From contig OZ037765.1 in assembly GCA_964035545.1 (NCBI GenBank), positions 33,355,004 through 33,419,003 of the forward strand: DNA of 64,000 nucleotides. Direction: 5' to 3'. Below are positions 12,469-24,930 of the stretch, in pieces; within the stretch, counting starts at the first letter, position 1; each line of letters starts with the position of its first letter. The notes below the pieces were generated by a model. The model was not told the DNA's origin, did no database searches, and saw only the letters and a program-made list of their open reading frames with translations. Position numbers and translations under genes: made by a program. The stretch comes from Bugula neritina (taxonomy: Eukaryota > Bryozoa > Gymnolaemata > Cheilostomatida > Bugulidae).

Positions 12469-15400
12469 TCAGCTAGGAGTGATGCATCTCTCAACGCAAG
12501 ACTCAAGTACTTGTTGATCCAAGTTTCTTCCTAACAAAAGAGAGAAACAATATTAGTTATGATGACATTGAACTGCTACACTCAAGTGTAAATCAAATAA
12601 TATCAATGTAAACTTTTATAATATACAGTATCTAGTTACTGAATATGTTTTAGACAATGAGCTAATGAAAACAACATATTGGGTTTTCATTTCGAGTGGA
12701 TTAACTCAAGTGGTCAATATAGGAGTGATGGAGAGACAAAGAGTGGGTGACAACGTACATATGCTTCTCTAACTGCAAACTGCCTCTGGTCTTCATAAAC
12801 AAACAAAAAATAACTGAGCATCTGGTGAAAAAGAGAGCTGATTTGATTACATGCTACCAGCACAGCATCCCCCCTGCAGTGGTGTAGCTAAGTCATCATC
12901 CCCCCACAGTGGTGTAGCTAAGTCATCATCCCCCCACAGTGGTGTAGCTAATTCATCATCCCCCCTTACAGTGGTGTAGCTAAGTAATCACCCCCCCACA
13001 GTGGTGTAGCTAAGTAATCATACCTTACAGTGGTGTAGCTAAGTAATCACCCCCCCCACAGTGGTGTAGCTAAGTCACCACCCCTACTACACTTGTTTCT
13101 CACTCCAAGTCAGGCACTGACTGTCCAAGCATTTTGCTTTAGTTTGTACTTTCTTGATGCTTAAATTTGATTTCCCAAGTCCCCCACACCAAGTCTGACT
13201 CAACACGAAACAAGCCTCTGAGTTGAAAGCCAAAACACAAAGGAAATCAGGCAAAATCCATAGACTAATAATTAATATTTTTGGCAAAATTTCAGAGATT
13301 GATGCATAAAAATAGCAGACATGGCCTTAAGTCTCACTCCAAAAAATTACAAAAAGTTGGGGGATCATTTCAACACATCAAACTAAAATTTATTCAAAAA
13401 TTCATGATTTAGGGCTAAGCAACACAAATAAGCAGATTAAAATCGAAACACAAATGGAAACTAAAATAACCAAAGTAAGACAACTCTTAGCAAAAACAAA
13501 TTGATAGCCTAAGAACCTGACACAAATGGCTAGACTAGGAGCGAAAATGCAGTTCCCATTTTGTGGTAAGTTTTGATGAAAGTCCACACACGGCAGATAA
13601 AGAGCATCGACCAATTAAGTGTAAGAAAATATTATTCCTCGAGATGTAGGTCTACTTGAAGTTGTGTTTACATGGATGCCAATAGGTGAGTGTATCAGTG
13701 TAAATATTGTAAGTCTGGACACAAAACCTTGAGGAGAGAATATTTACCCTCTGAATGTCACCGTATAAACAACTCTCCACTCCCAGTCAAACATTATCAC
13801 ATCTCACAGCCAAAAATGCATCAAATCATAACATTTAGTACAATATTGGCATTGTTTATGTAAATAATATCATAAGCAGTGTACTCCAATGCCTTTACTC
13901 ATAAAGTATTACAACAACAGTTTGTATTTGTCTAGAATAGCATGTGATAATCTCAAACAGGTGAGAATTAATTCTCTCACCACTATTGAAGAGTTTACAA
14001 AACTTCAAAACCAGTAATTTTAAACCTGACATATTTGGTTGGCTGAGTTTAGAACCACCAGTTCAAATTAGATCTGCTTCAAAAGTGTCCAACAAGATGA
14101 ATTAAGGCTATTTGCTCATTTCCTGATCACACTGTGACTTGTCACAGTGTCCCAAGTCACAGTGTGACAAGTCACAATGTCCCGAGTCACAGAGTGTCAC
14201 AAAAGTAGAATATATTATCAAGCATATCACATACCTATGAATACAATAGAGCAATGGGGCTCCTTAGGGATGGAGATATTGCTGCTACGTTTATCATACG
14301 TCTCGTAAACTCCCTGCAGTATGGTCGTGTGTTCACAGTCGCTCTCACAGATCACGCCCTGTAAGAGAATTAGCGAGAGTCTGACGTAACAGGAAACAGC
14401 TGAAGATTATGGAGTAGCCCGAGAAGAAAACCCTAACATCTTATTCTGAAAACTATATTTTATATAAATAACAGTAAAGTGCTGGAATTAACGGTCCAAC
14501 TAATTTCTATAAAAAGCTATAAAATCAGTGAATGTCAGGTATTCCAGTCACTACTATTAGAAAGAGGACAACTCCAAGAGATTCATGCCTCAGGAATATC
14601 CACTTGAGTGAAAACAGCAATATCCTGCCCGTCTGCCCCCCAACTCAAAGCAACAACCTGTGCCAAGAAAATTCTGGAAATGTTTCAAGAAGGAAGTTGA
14701 ATGAAAACAGAAAGAAATAGAAACACTGGCATATCTTGTTATCTAATCAACAAACAATTATTCTACCATCAGTGAGTAGCGGCAGCCAGGAATGCGCAAA
14801 GGGATGACACAATGGCCGTGACAGCAAAAACAGGCAGCAGCTCCTGGGCTCAGCTCCTCTGATCTGCGTGATTGTCTTTTCTTAAAACTTATTCAGAAAT
14901 CGAGAACTAGAGGCTACATTCCAACATATCAGCGTGAAAATCAAGAAAAAAAGAATCTATTCTTTAAAATCAATGAAGTCATGAAGCTACAGCAATAAAC
15001 AAAGGAAACTAATAGAAAGGCCAGGGATTTATCTGCAGTGAAATAACCACCATATTCAATGAGTTTACAAGCTGAAGTCAAATAAAAAATTACTATAAAT
15101 CGAGAGACGTTTACAATGAATAGGGAAAGACAATCCTAAATACGTTGACACAGGTCTTACCTATTAAGTTGTGTAAAAAGTTCCACCAGCCTACCTTTAG
15201 CCTTAGCACCTCCATAGTGGCACCATTTGGAGACGAGATCTGACTCTCCCAGAGTAGTAGCTGCAGGAACTGATCAAACTCAAGTGTATTGAGGGTGCCA
15301 GGGAGGTCCACCCGTACTGTAGATACTGTCTAGTGGAGAAACAGAGGGCTATGTGAACAGAGACTAAGCTTGTTTAATAACATTGCATGACTCATCCCTA

Positions 15401-18400
15401 TAACTCCTCTCAACTATAATAATAATTATCTTCTGTTACAATATCAAACTGTATATTTGTGTAACGTTCTGCTAGTACTGTGTGATCAGCTATGTATACT
15501 GTGTTCTACAGCTACATCTCTCTACAAGTTGTTACAGTGGAGCTGAAGCTATATTATAATGAGAGCAGTTTGCAAGATATTCTACTGCAGTTTCACCTTG
15601 TCTAAGTGGTTTCCTGCTGCAGTTAACACTCTCTCACTCTGTTGTTTCAACGAGAGATTCTGCTGCAGATAGCTGTGTGAAGAATCGCAACCATATGCAT
15701 TGAGATCTAATATTTTATCTAAGTCAACTCTGAAACAATAAGAAGACATCATTGCATAACCGACTAGTTAGTAAAATATAATACTACTCAAAATAGACCC
15801 CTTTTAGAGGTTCCGATAGCTTCCTGACAATTAAGAGTTGTGTTCTCCCAAAATGAAAATTGTTGCACAAAATAAACTTAAATGCATGTTTGTGGTTTTG
15901 GTTACTGAGCAATGCTGAAATGGCACTTCAGCATTACTCCGTAAAAAACCACAAACATGCATTTAAGTTTATTTTCCTCAAAATTTTTTTATGAAGAAAT
16001 ATTTTAAATTGTTTTTTGAACTGCTAATATTTTGTGCTTATACCAAAATATCTATCTCTTTAAAGAACAATTCTATAGCATAATTAGAATTCTAAGTAGC
16101 AGCCAAACTTTAAGTTTTCAATGAGTTTGCTCTTTATACAAAGGTTCAACCCATTCACTTTGGGAAGACACAACTCTTAATTGTAAAGGGGATATCAGGG
16201 ACCTCTTGTAGTGCAAATAAGTACTTTAATTTGGTATTTGGAAAGTTTTATTTATTAGGTTTGAAAGGAGGAAAAATTACTTAAAAAACACAATAAATAA
16301 AGCGAGTTTTTAGATAAAAATAACAAAGTAAAATGGAGCACTGGTGCTACATTTTCCCAAACCCCCAACCCAAGCCTCTAACCCCCAATTTCAATATTGA
16401 AAATATGTCATTTCATTTACTTTTCCATTTGTGCTATTAGTAATTGTACCACTTTTACTGTCCCACTTTTACTGTGCGATTTTTACCAGATACCATGAAG
16501 CATGAATATTTTATAAAAAGCTGCAGGTGAAAGAAAAATCTCTTAGAGTTTTTTTTTCTACACAGCTATTCCCACGTGCTGATGGCCCAGAAACAGTCGC
16601 ATCATACCTGTGGAAATTTCCTTACACTTGTTTAGAGGTCAGTTATGTGAGACTGAAAGCTTAAAGTGCCTCCCAAAGAGATACACATAAGCGTTATGAT
16701 AACAAAACTGGGTCATCATAAACTAGCGGTAAGACGTAACACTAAATAATACGTATATCACTATAAACAATAGCAAATCTCCAATAATAGTTAGTTTACT
16801 AAAACACTTAAGGCTTTCTCAACTATAGATATGATTTCATCAATATTGAACATGATAGTACTTGGTGTTTGGAGTCGTAGAATTACCTTGAATTAACTGT
16901 AGAGATGACAATAGCAGCGGAGTTGATGGCACTGGAAGTATACACAACAATATATACAATATTTTAACTAAACTCGATTTCACACGGGAGTCTGTACTGG
17001 CTATAATGGAACAGCTGTTTATATTAGGTTGAACGCGAGTTAGATAAAAGGCGTCAACATTATCTTGATATAAAACAATATTTTGGAGCTGTCATTCCCT
17101 CTAAATCAACTGGTTGAGAAAGTAAAGTATAGGTAAACAGTAAAACAATTCTCTAGCACCAGCTAGCTCACTCTATATAACTCTTACTACATTCTGAGTT
17201 GGATTCAACAAACTCATTGATTTCAATTCGCTTAGTATTTCCCCGAATAACGACAGAAAAATCTAAATGTATGTGAACCAGAAGAGAAAAAGCTGGCTAT
17301 CAATGCATAACTACGACTTGACCAATAAAAATACTGGTTTTGGGAAATTCTTTGCCTTCCTAAATTGTAGTTACAGTACACCGTACAAAGTTTGAAACGC
17401 AATGCCGATAAATAGTACACAAAGAATTACCCTATATTCATCACACTCGCTAAAATACGTACTGTATCTGTGATAATATCCCAGACTTCTCTGTTTCACT
17501 GATGAGATCAGTTTTATTCAATAATATAATGTCAGCCAGAGCCACCTGTCTGTAATACAACATAACATACGTAATATACATCCATAGCAGTATCGTATGT
17601 TTATGTATGAGTACCATTTGTGTATATATGAGCGCAATATAATAATCTCTACGTTTCAGAATATAATAGAATTAGAAAAACTCAAGTCAGCAATAAATAA
17701 ACAGATTACAAGCATTTAGCTAGTAATTACTATGAAAGCCTCACTTATAAAAAATTAACTTATATTTCAAATTGTCAAGCTTGCAATATAAAAATGCCCA
17801 ACATACCAAATAGTTTAAACAGAAAAGCGCTTATATTAAACAGAGCAGGCCATTAGACAGGTGCAAGGAAACACTTGTAGTTCAACAAGTTGTCTATCCC
17901 TGATCAAAGCAACTTTGTCCCAAACCTAAACTATCAAATACTAGGAACCTAAACTATCAAATACTAGGAACCTAAACTATCAAATACTAGGAACCTAAAC
18001 TATCAAATACTAGGAACCTAAACTATCAAATACTAGGAACCTAAACTATCAAATACTAGGAACCTAAACTATCAAATACTAGGAACCTAAACTCTCAAAT
18101 ACTAGGAACCTAAACTCTCAAATACTAGGAACCTAAACTCTCAAATACTAGGAACCTAAACTCTCAAATACTAGGAACCTAAACTATCAAATACTAGGAA
18201 CCTAAACTCTCAAATACTAGGAACCTAAACTATCAAATACTAGGAACCTAAACTATCAAATACTAGGAACCTAAACTATCAAATACTAGGAACCTAAACT
18301 ATCAAATACTAGGAACCTAAACTATCAAATACTAGGAACCTAAACTAATTACACATGTTGTGTCCTAGAAGTTAGACAAACTGAGCTACCATAGCTGGTT

Positions 18401-20716
18401 ACATAGTATGTACCTCACGGCTTCATTAATATCAACATCTGCCTTCTTCTCCTCTATCTGAGAGATAAAGTGTTTACTATCTATAACAGTGAGGATTCCT
18501 GTAACACACGAGGGTATATTATATGAAACAGCAAACAGCAACGTTACATTGCATATACTATGAACCATGAATAATATTTATATTGAAAATATTAGTTTAC
18601 CATAAATGATTAGTTTTAAAAATAATTTGAGTATAATACGAACCGTCAACAAATATATTGCTAGCTAATTCATCATCTAACCAGAACAAGTTGGCTATGG
18701 GACCTACAATATAGGAGGTACATCTACATATAGTATACATCTACAGTATACATCTACAGTATAGTATTCAGGATACATCTCCATACAGCATGCATCTACA
18801 ATATCAATTTATAATACACAGATATTTTTATGTAAAATACGATTGAGCATGCACAAAACAAATTGTCACATTCTAATAGACGTATATATAGAATTATTAC
18901 AATATTGTGCATAACATGAGATATATTATAGAGTTATCTCACCTTAACTATAGCTAAACATTAGGCAAACAACTCCTAATGAAGAACCTAAACCCAACAA
19001 CTGGTATAATATTACTTCTGTGGTTCAAAATTACAGGACATAGGGTTATAAAATTAAACAGCCAACGGTCATTACTTATTACATTAAATATGTATATAAC
19101 GTAATACGACATGTATATAATGTGACAATGAATATACAATACAGAACCTGGGTCAGCTAAGCCAGTAGTTTCCAGTAAAATATAGTCAAACTTTCCCTGT
19201 TTCTCCATCAGAAGTTCGATGGCTCTGACAGCATTATCCCTGCAACACAGAGCATTTCATTTCCTATTCTACAAGTTACAATATTCTGTATGAGTAATAT
19301 AGCTAATATCTAATAGCATCTGGTAACATTTAAAGACAAAACAAAACAGAGTTTTCATCAAACTTTTCTCAGCAACAAAATGACCTTAACATAAAGCCAG
19401 CCCAAATTAGTCACATGTCTAATTTACTACCCACCCACTCCACTAATCTAATAATATACACAGATTAAATTATGATGAATAAACACGTAATACAAACTAC
19501 ATATTATATACAAGCATTCTAAGCGTGTGATAACTATTCAGAGAGAGAGAGGAAATAACTCCACAGCTCACTTGATGGAACAGCAGAGACAACCGTTACG
19601 TAACTCTAGCCACTCCTCAAACAGGGCGGAGTCTTGCTCTCCCGTGGATACAGTCATTGACTTCTCCATATCACTTTCACCTTGCAGTATATGATAACAA
19701 TGACTAGCTACAGTTTAATATGTCATATGGATTAACTGGGGACAAGTAAGTAGGTAAATACATAGCAAGTTATACACATAGTACCACTGTGACAGGTCCC
19801 TTGTATATAGACTGAGCCCCTTCTGATACGCAACACTCTTAAGACTCTGAGGCTAAGAAAAATAGATCCAACGACACAGGACAACAAAAGTGTGTTTATA
19901 CATTACATTATATTGAACTGAATAATTCTTTTTCTAGTCTATTTTACTTTCCTACATAATGTGTGTTCGTATGAGTCTCAGGCATTTTAATGACAGGTAA
20001 TGACATGTAGTGACAGTTAGTGACAGACTATGACAGGTAGTAACATGTAGTGACAGAATGTGACAATGACAGGTAGTGACATGTAGTGACATGTAATGAC
20101 AGGTCACTTTATCACAAATATTATACAATTACCTTCTCCAAATTCATTCATTATCACTGCTATTCTTTTGCCATGATTCTCACTAAGAATATAGTTGAGT
20201 AGAGTTGTCTTTCCTGCCCCTGTTTCAATAATCCATCAAAATTATTAAATATTGTTTGCATAAAAACATTCTTAATTTTCGAAAGTAAACCAACAAGGTC
20301 TTTGTATTCATCATTTACTTAAAGTTTATCTCACAAAAGTCTGCCATAAATTTGAAATAATTTTTTTTATAAAAAAATTAGCTCTGCTTCTTTGTGGAAA
20401 TCTTACAAATAAAATTATTCAACTATCAAAAGAATTAACAACTGAATCCGCTTCTACTTCTACCTGTATACTCACCTAGATAACCTGTATACTCACCTAG
20501 ATAGCCTGCGTACTCACCTAGATAACCTGTGTACTCACCTAAATAGCCTGTGTACTCACCTAGATAGCCTGCGTACTCACCTAGATAGCCTGTGATTATG
20601 GTAACCGGGACACTTCTAGACTCTCCCAGTTCGCTGACAACAGGGATTAAAGTTGGGATTTCATCATCGTCTCCCTCCTCAAGCAGAACGTCGCCGCCAG
20701 CCATTTTTGTAGCCAT
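12469..20716 (-). CDS. ZNG1: Zinc-regulated GTPase metalloprotein activator (CBWD/COBW family)
   Basis: Twelve exons join to 1155 nt (384 aa): 20581-20716, 20133-20219, 19572-19680, 19148-19239, 18644-18703, 18414-18498, 17463-17549, 16887-16931, 15597-15729, 15195-15329, 14235-14358 and 12469-12530. All phases agree. The family (G3E GTPases, COG0523) delivers zinc to client proteins such as methionine aminopeptidase 1. Visible motifs are P-loop GYLGAGKT (43-50), the metal-binding GCLCC (104-108), the ETTGLADPG region, and the G4 motif NKTD (201-204). The C-terminal CobW_C domain ends [11 protein letters not shown]...CITPS. Length is close to the roughly 395 aa of vertebrate members. The N-terminal segment [10 protein letters not shown] aligns with the family's CPELVPI client-binding motif but lacks the Cys. 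Exon 1 ends inside the P-loop at a tandem array of six donors. The second candidate ATG is at 20704. Confidence 0.93.
12876..13083. repeat. Minisatellite, about 30-bp unit, seven copies
   Basis: Tandem units of the form CAGTGGTGTAGCTAAGTCAT followed by a short C-rich stretch, with small length and base differences. They lie in the last intron of the ZNG1 gene. Confidence 0.92.
14130..14210. repeat. Short tandem repeat of CACAGTGTGACAAGT type
   Basis: Several imperfect copies of a CACAGTGT(GACAAGT/CCCAAGT) unit in ZNG1 intron 11, close to exon 11. No function is visible. Confidence 0.75.
15800..16209. mobile_element. Probable MITE / foldback element with nested palindromes
   Basis: The outer ends form an imperfect inverted repeat: the left end reads AGAGGTTCCGATAG...ACAATTAAGAGTTGTGT and TCCCAAAATGAA, and the right end gives AGAGGTCCCTGATATC...ACAATTAAGAGTTGTGT and TCCCAAAGTGAA on the other strand. 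Inside it, 15869-15919 and 15927-15975 make a nearly perfect 50-bp stem with a 7-base loop. It has no coding capacity and lies in ZNG1 intron 8. The superfamily is not assigned and no clear target-site duplication was found. Confidence 0.7.
17924..18346. repeat. 23-bp minisatellite, about 18 copies
   Basis: Very regular tandem array of the unit CCTAAACTATCAAATACTAG plus GAA. Some units carry CTCTCAAA instead of CTATCAAA, and these are clustered in the middle. It lies in ZNG1 intron 6, with its right edge about 70 bp from exon 6. Confidence 0.97.
19985..20105. repeat. Tandem TGACAGGTAGTGACATGTAG repeat
   Basis: Imperfect units of about 10 bp (TGACAGGTAG, TGACATGTAG) in ZNG1 intron 2, ending about 30 bp from the donor of exon 2. 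Confidence 0.85.
20462..20590 (-). repeat. 21-bp tandem array of 5' splice sites in ZNG1 exon 1/intron 1
   Basis: Six tandem 21-bp units on the gene strand, each reading GGCTATCTAGGTGAGTACGC plus A, with T/C and A/G variants. Every unit carries a good donor (CTAG|GTGAGT). The exon would end at 20581, 20560, 20539, 20518, 20497 or 20476. Because 21 is a multiple of three, each later donor adds seven residues (GYLGEYA or GYLGEYT) in frame. Joined to exon 2 (GG GCA GGA AAG ACA), any choice rebuilds GYLGAGKTT. Confidence 0.95.
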
Positions 20717-21629
20717 TTCCGTGACGTCACGCTCATCAACTTTATAGAACTATTTGAGAAAATTGACTTAAACCTTTGATAAAGAATATAACATATGTTG
20801 TCAAAATTTAAATATTATTAAGGCAATAGCAACATGAATTTTGATGGCAATTAGTGGTGAAATACATTAATATTACAACAGAAAAATAAATAATTATTTG
20901 GATAATAAATTGCACTTGGTGCACATAAAAACAAAATAAAAAATTGTCAGTTAGTTTTGATTAAACAAAATTTTCATTGCTGATCCACTTTTATAATAAC
21001 TGCCAGCCAAAAAATAGGTGGTATCACAAGTACTGCTAAAACAAATAGGTAAAACCTGATCATTGCTGAAATCGCTGGGTAAAATTTAAAGTAGAACTAC
21101 ATTGATTCGCTATTCAAGCCACAAAATAATGCTGTTAAAATAAAAATTAGTGCCAAACTTAGCAATATGCCCAAAATAAATAAATAGCATCCAACTAGGA
21201 AGCATCTATCTGGGATGGCACCAACCAAACCAACTCTGAACTCAAATTCAAATCAAGTTAATCAGAATTTTAAATGACTCGCAAATACTTGATATATTAT
21301 AAATAAAAGTATAGTCCCAATGAGAATGTATAGTTAAAATTTAAAAAGATCAAACTACATAAGTTTGCTGGAAACTACTGGGCAGTGTTTAACTTGACCG
21401 AAAGTTATGTAACAATTCATGTCAGTTTTTCACATCAAGTTATTACTTAATAAAGTACAACTGGTACTACAGTCTACAATTACAATTAGAAGACCAATCA
21501 AAATCAGACCTGACATCGACTAGGACAGTAATACTAGTACTACTAGGAGTAGGAGTGAATATATTAATATCTGGCTATGCCTATGGTCATAGTGATATTG
21601 ATGTTTAACCTTATGTTAAAAAATGATAG

Positions 21630-21810
21630 TCACAGTGAGCGAGAGTGATTGTGAAACTAGAAATACCACTGAGTCTCAGTCTGACTCACTGACTGTCAGT
21701 GTCACACTGCTACTCATTATGAATATAAATATAAGTCTTAGCTAGTGAGTCATTGTCAGTGTGAGTGTCAGTGTGTGTCACTGAGAGTGAGTCACTCTCA
21801 GTGACTGAGG
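21630..21810. repeat. Degenerate GTGAGTCA/CAGTGTGA simple repeat
   Basis: Many imperfect copies of GTGAGTCAGTGT and CACTGAGAGTGAGT, forming short local inverted repeats. It lies in the ZNG1-RIOK1 divergent intergenic region. Confidence 0.7.
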
Positions 21811-22439
21811 CCGCCGTTGCGAGTTACTGCAGACAACTGACGAGCTATAGCGTAGGTGACATGACAGTTATTGTTATACAACCTAAACCTGAGCATGTAC
21901 TTTTAAAAAAAAGCTAAATTCAGCCAGACAAGATATACATTATGATATAGGATTGGTATTGATCCTCACTTAGAATTATTTAAGTTTGAAGACTGTTGAC
22001 TGTAGACTGTAGACTGTAGCGTTTGTACTGGTGATGTATTAGACTTAGTTGCGGTATGGAGCATAAATCAAAATGGACTACAAATAGGCCGGCCGCAATA
22101 AATAATTTAACAGTACTGAGTCAAGGTCGCAACAAAGTTAAACCGATAGGTAACTTTGTGACTCAGTATTTTAATACAGTATTTTACCTACTAATACCAC
22201 ATCCAAACTTCAAGGATTTTACACCACTTTTTGTAACACACATGCCTGTTTAATTCTCAAATAAGTCAGGCCTAATTCTATGCTTATTGAGTTATAGTAA
22301 CATATGCAGTTAAATAACCAATCCTTGCCAATATCGGTTAATGTACAGCTGTAAACGGAAACTTTTTGAATAGATGAATTTAAATATTTAGTTTAACTTT
22401 TAATTTTTACACCAGCTACACTCAGTCTCACACTCATTG

Positions 22440-22670
22440 TGACTCACGACTGTTGGACTTAGTGTTACTCATACTCATACTGTTAGAGTTAGACTTAGAG
22501 TAACCTAGAGTAAGAGTTAGACTTAGTGTGTTACTCATAGTCATACTGTAAGTGTTGGTGTTACTGTTGCACCCACTCACACTGTTACTGTTAGTGTTAG
22601 TGTTAGTGTTGATAGGCGCGTTAGACTTAGAGTTAGTGTAACTGTTACTGTAAGTGTAACCTACTTAAGT
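22440..22670. repeat. Degenerate GTTAGTGTTACTG simple repeat
   Basis: Hexamer-like repeats of GTTAGA, GTTAGT, GTTACT and CTCATA extend over about 230 bp upstream of RIOK1 exon 1. Confidence 0.75.
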
Positions 22671-23057
22671 TGTAGCCTATTAGTATTAGTATTTGGAAAA
22701 CTTACCTTCTAAATATTCCAGTTGTAAAACCTCATCTTGCCCAGTTTCATATATTTTCAAATACACACAATCCTGCTTTTCAATTGACCTGAAGCTTATA
22801 TCTTAAGTCACACTACTCTTGGTAAAATTGATGGGTAACATTTAAAGCAGCAATTGTAGAATGTAGAAAATGTAGATATGTGAAAATGAAAGATCATACA
22901 ATCAATTTGAATTAGTAAATAACCCACATATGTTTTAGTTCTTAGGTATTTGAGATGATACAGCTGCTTATGTATCTATTCTGTTCAATAACTCAGTTAT
23001 AGTCAACACTTCATCAGGTTTTCTGCATTTTAGTCCTGTGATATCCTGGTGGTGAAT

Positions 23058-24930
23058 ATGGAAGGGCAATTCAGTGATGTTGAGGAAGAAGGAAGCCATA
23101 ATACCGATATTACGGCACAACAAGATGTATGTAGTGTGACAACCAAATAGGCCAACTTACCGTTGTGTGTTCTGTTCTTCGACCAATTTTTGTGGTTGTA
23201 GTGCAAGTTTAAAATATATATGCATGTTATGGATAGGTTATGGTAGCTAAACCTAATTTATTCATGCTATAGATAGATTATGATAACTTCAAATTTACTT
23301 CATTAATTTGCTGCTGTAAAGTTCTTTTAGATTCCCATATATAAGCCTAATACATTGTTCACCTATTCATTGCTATATTATATTATGGGTTGTCCAACAT
23401 AGGTGGTTTGTTTCATATCTCAGTTTTGCTATACTCTGTTAGGCAGATGGCAGCAGTGACTCGGACTGGTCTGATGGGGAGAACTATGCATTTGGAGAGG
23501 ACTGGAGTGGAATGAGAGGAGACTTCACCAAGCAGTTCCAGGCGGCCAGTGTTCAGCGTGTGAAACCCAACAGCCAATCTAATCAGACCTCCAGCAGTCA
23601 CTCTCGACTGACTATACAGAATAAGACTCTGAGCAACCAGTTGAGTGCCAAGATATCTTTAGGCGAGTATCAGGTGGCTAAGCCGGCGCTGTCAGGAAGT
23701 ACCGGAGGAAAGAGGTACGACGGCGACAGAGTGCGACAGAAAGACAAGGCCGACCGAGCCACGGTGGAGCAGGTATTAGACCCGAGGACACGTATGATAC
23801 TCTTCAAGTTGCTGAGTCAAGGCGTAATATCTGAGATCAACGGCTCTATCAGCACGGGCAAGGAGGCCAATGTCTATCACGCCACCAAACCAGACGGCGG
23901 ACACTTGGCTATTAAAATATATAAAACTTCGATCCTAGTATTCAAAGACCGAGACAAGTACGTATCGGGAGAATACAGGTTCCGTAACGGCTACTGTAAA
24001 GGCAACCCGAGGAAAATGGTGAGAACATGGGCAGAGAAAGAGTTCAGAAACCTGAATAGAATATACAAGGCGGGTATACCCTCACCTGAGCCTCAGCTAC
24101 TCAAGGGACATGTCCTGGTTATGTCTTTCCTGGGGGAAGACGGTTTGCCGGCACCGAGACTCAAAGACGCCGAGTTCAGCACAGACAAAGCTTGCCAGAT
24201 GTACCTGCAAATGGTGAGGAGACTGAGAATATTGTACAACACGTGCCGGCTGGTGCACGGCGACCTGTCGGAGTACAACTTGTTGTATCACAACGGAGAA
24301 GCCTATTGGATTGACGTCAGCCAATCAGTGGAACATGACCATCCGCATGCTCTGGAGTTCTTGAGAAAAGACTGTATGAATGTAAATAAGTTCTTTTTAA
24401 AAAATGGTGTGTCCGTACTATCAAACAAAGAGCTTTTTGAGTTTGTTACTGACCAAAGTATGAACGAAGTAAATGTTGAAGATTCTATTGAAAGGCTGAT
24501 GGAGAAAGCCTCATTGCGGTCCCCTGATGACCTCACTAGTGAACAGCAAATAGAAGCCCAAGTCTTCATGAGTACTTTTATTCCTCAATCCTTGGATGAA
24601 ATTAGAAATCCAGAAAAAGAGATTCAACTAGCCATAAAAAAGCAAGGCGTGGTTAATGGACCAAACTCGTTACCAGTTGAGTCTCAGGAGAAGCCAGAGG
24701 ATATGGAAAGTGACACTGATAGTGATACTGAGGAGTCGGGTAGTGAAGCTGATGGGAAAAGTTCAGAAAAGATTGCTTTGTCACAGGGTAGACCAAAGAA
24801 TGAGTCAACTTGTGAGAGAAAAGAACGAAAACAGGCGACTAAAGAGGCTAAAGCAGACAAACGAAAAGAGAAAATGCCGAAACACATTAAAAAACGTAAA
24901 GTTAAACTTGGTAAAACCCATCTGAAATAA
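23058..24930 (+). CDS. RIOK1: RIO kinase 1 (atypical Ser/Thr kinase)
   Basis: Two exons, 23058-23126 and 23443-24930, give 518 aa. RIOK1 is a cytoplasmic atypical kinase/ATPase for late 40S ribosomal subunit maturation and an adaptor of the PRMT5 complex. The RIO domain shows the nucleotide loop STGKEANVY (from residue 160), IKIYKTSILVFKDRDKYV, the flexible-loop region GYCKGNPRKM, the catalytic loop HGDLSEYN (H295, D297) and the metal-binding IDVSQSVEHDHPHALEFL (D314). The C-terminus is acidic and then strongly basic (KHIKKRKVK), as in the family. The tiny first exon encodes MEGQFSDVEEE, close to the GQF-acidic PRMT5-binding motif at the N-terminus of RIOK1 in other animals, which supports the chosen start and splice. 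The whole kinase domain sits in one exon. It converges with the RhoGAP gene 556 bp downstream. Confidence 0.96.

Larger units (their letters stand above)
20717..23057. other. Divergent intergenic region between ZNG1 and RIOK1
   Basis: About 2.3 kb separates the two head-to-head genes and must hold both promoters. No coding exon was recognised. It contains imperfect CACTGAGAGTGAGTCA-type repeats at about 21630-21810 and GTTAGAGTTAGTGTTACTG-type repeats at about 22440-22670. Neither a TATA box nor a factor site could be supported. Confidence 0.55.

Noticed and set aside
17924-18346. CRISPR-like array
   Set aside because: Units are contiguous with no unique spacers, in an animal intron: an ordinary minisatellite.
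22056-22253. 65-codon plus-strand frame near RIOK1
   Set aside because: AT-rich, no recognisable domain, no splice partner; chance length.
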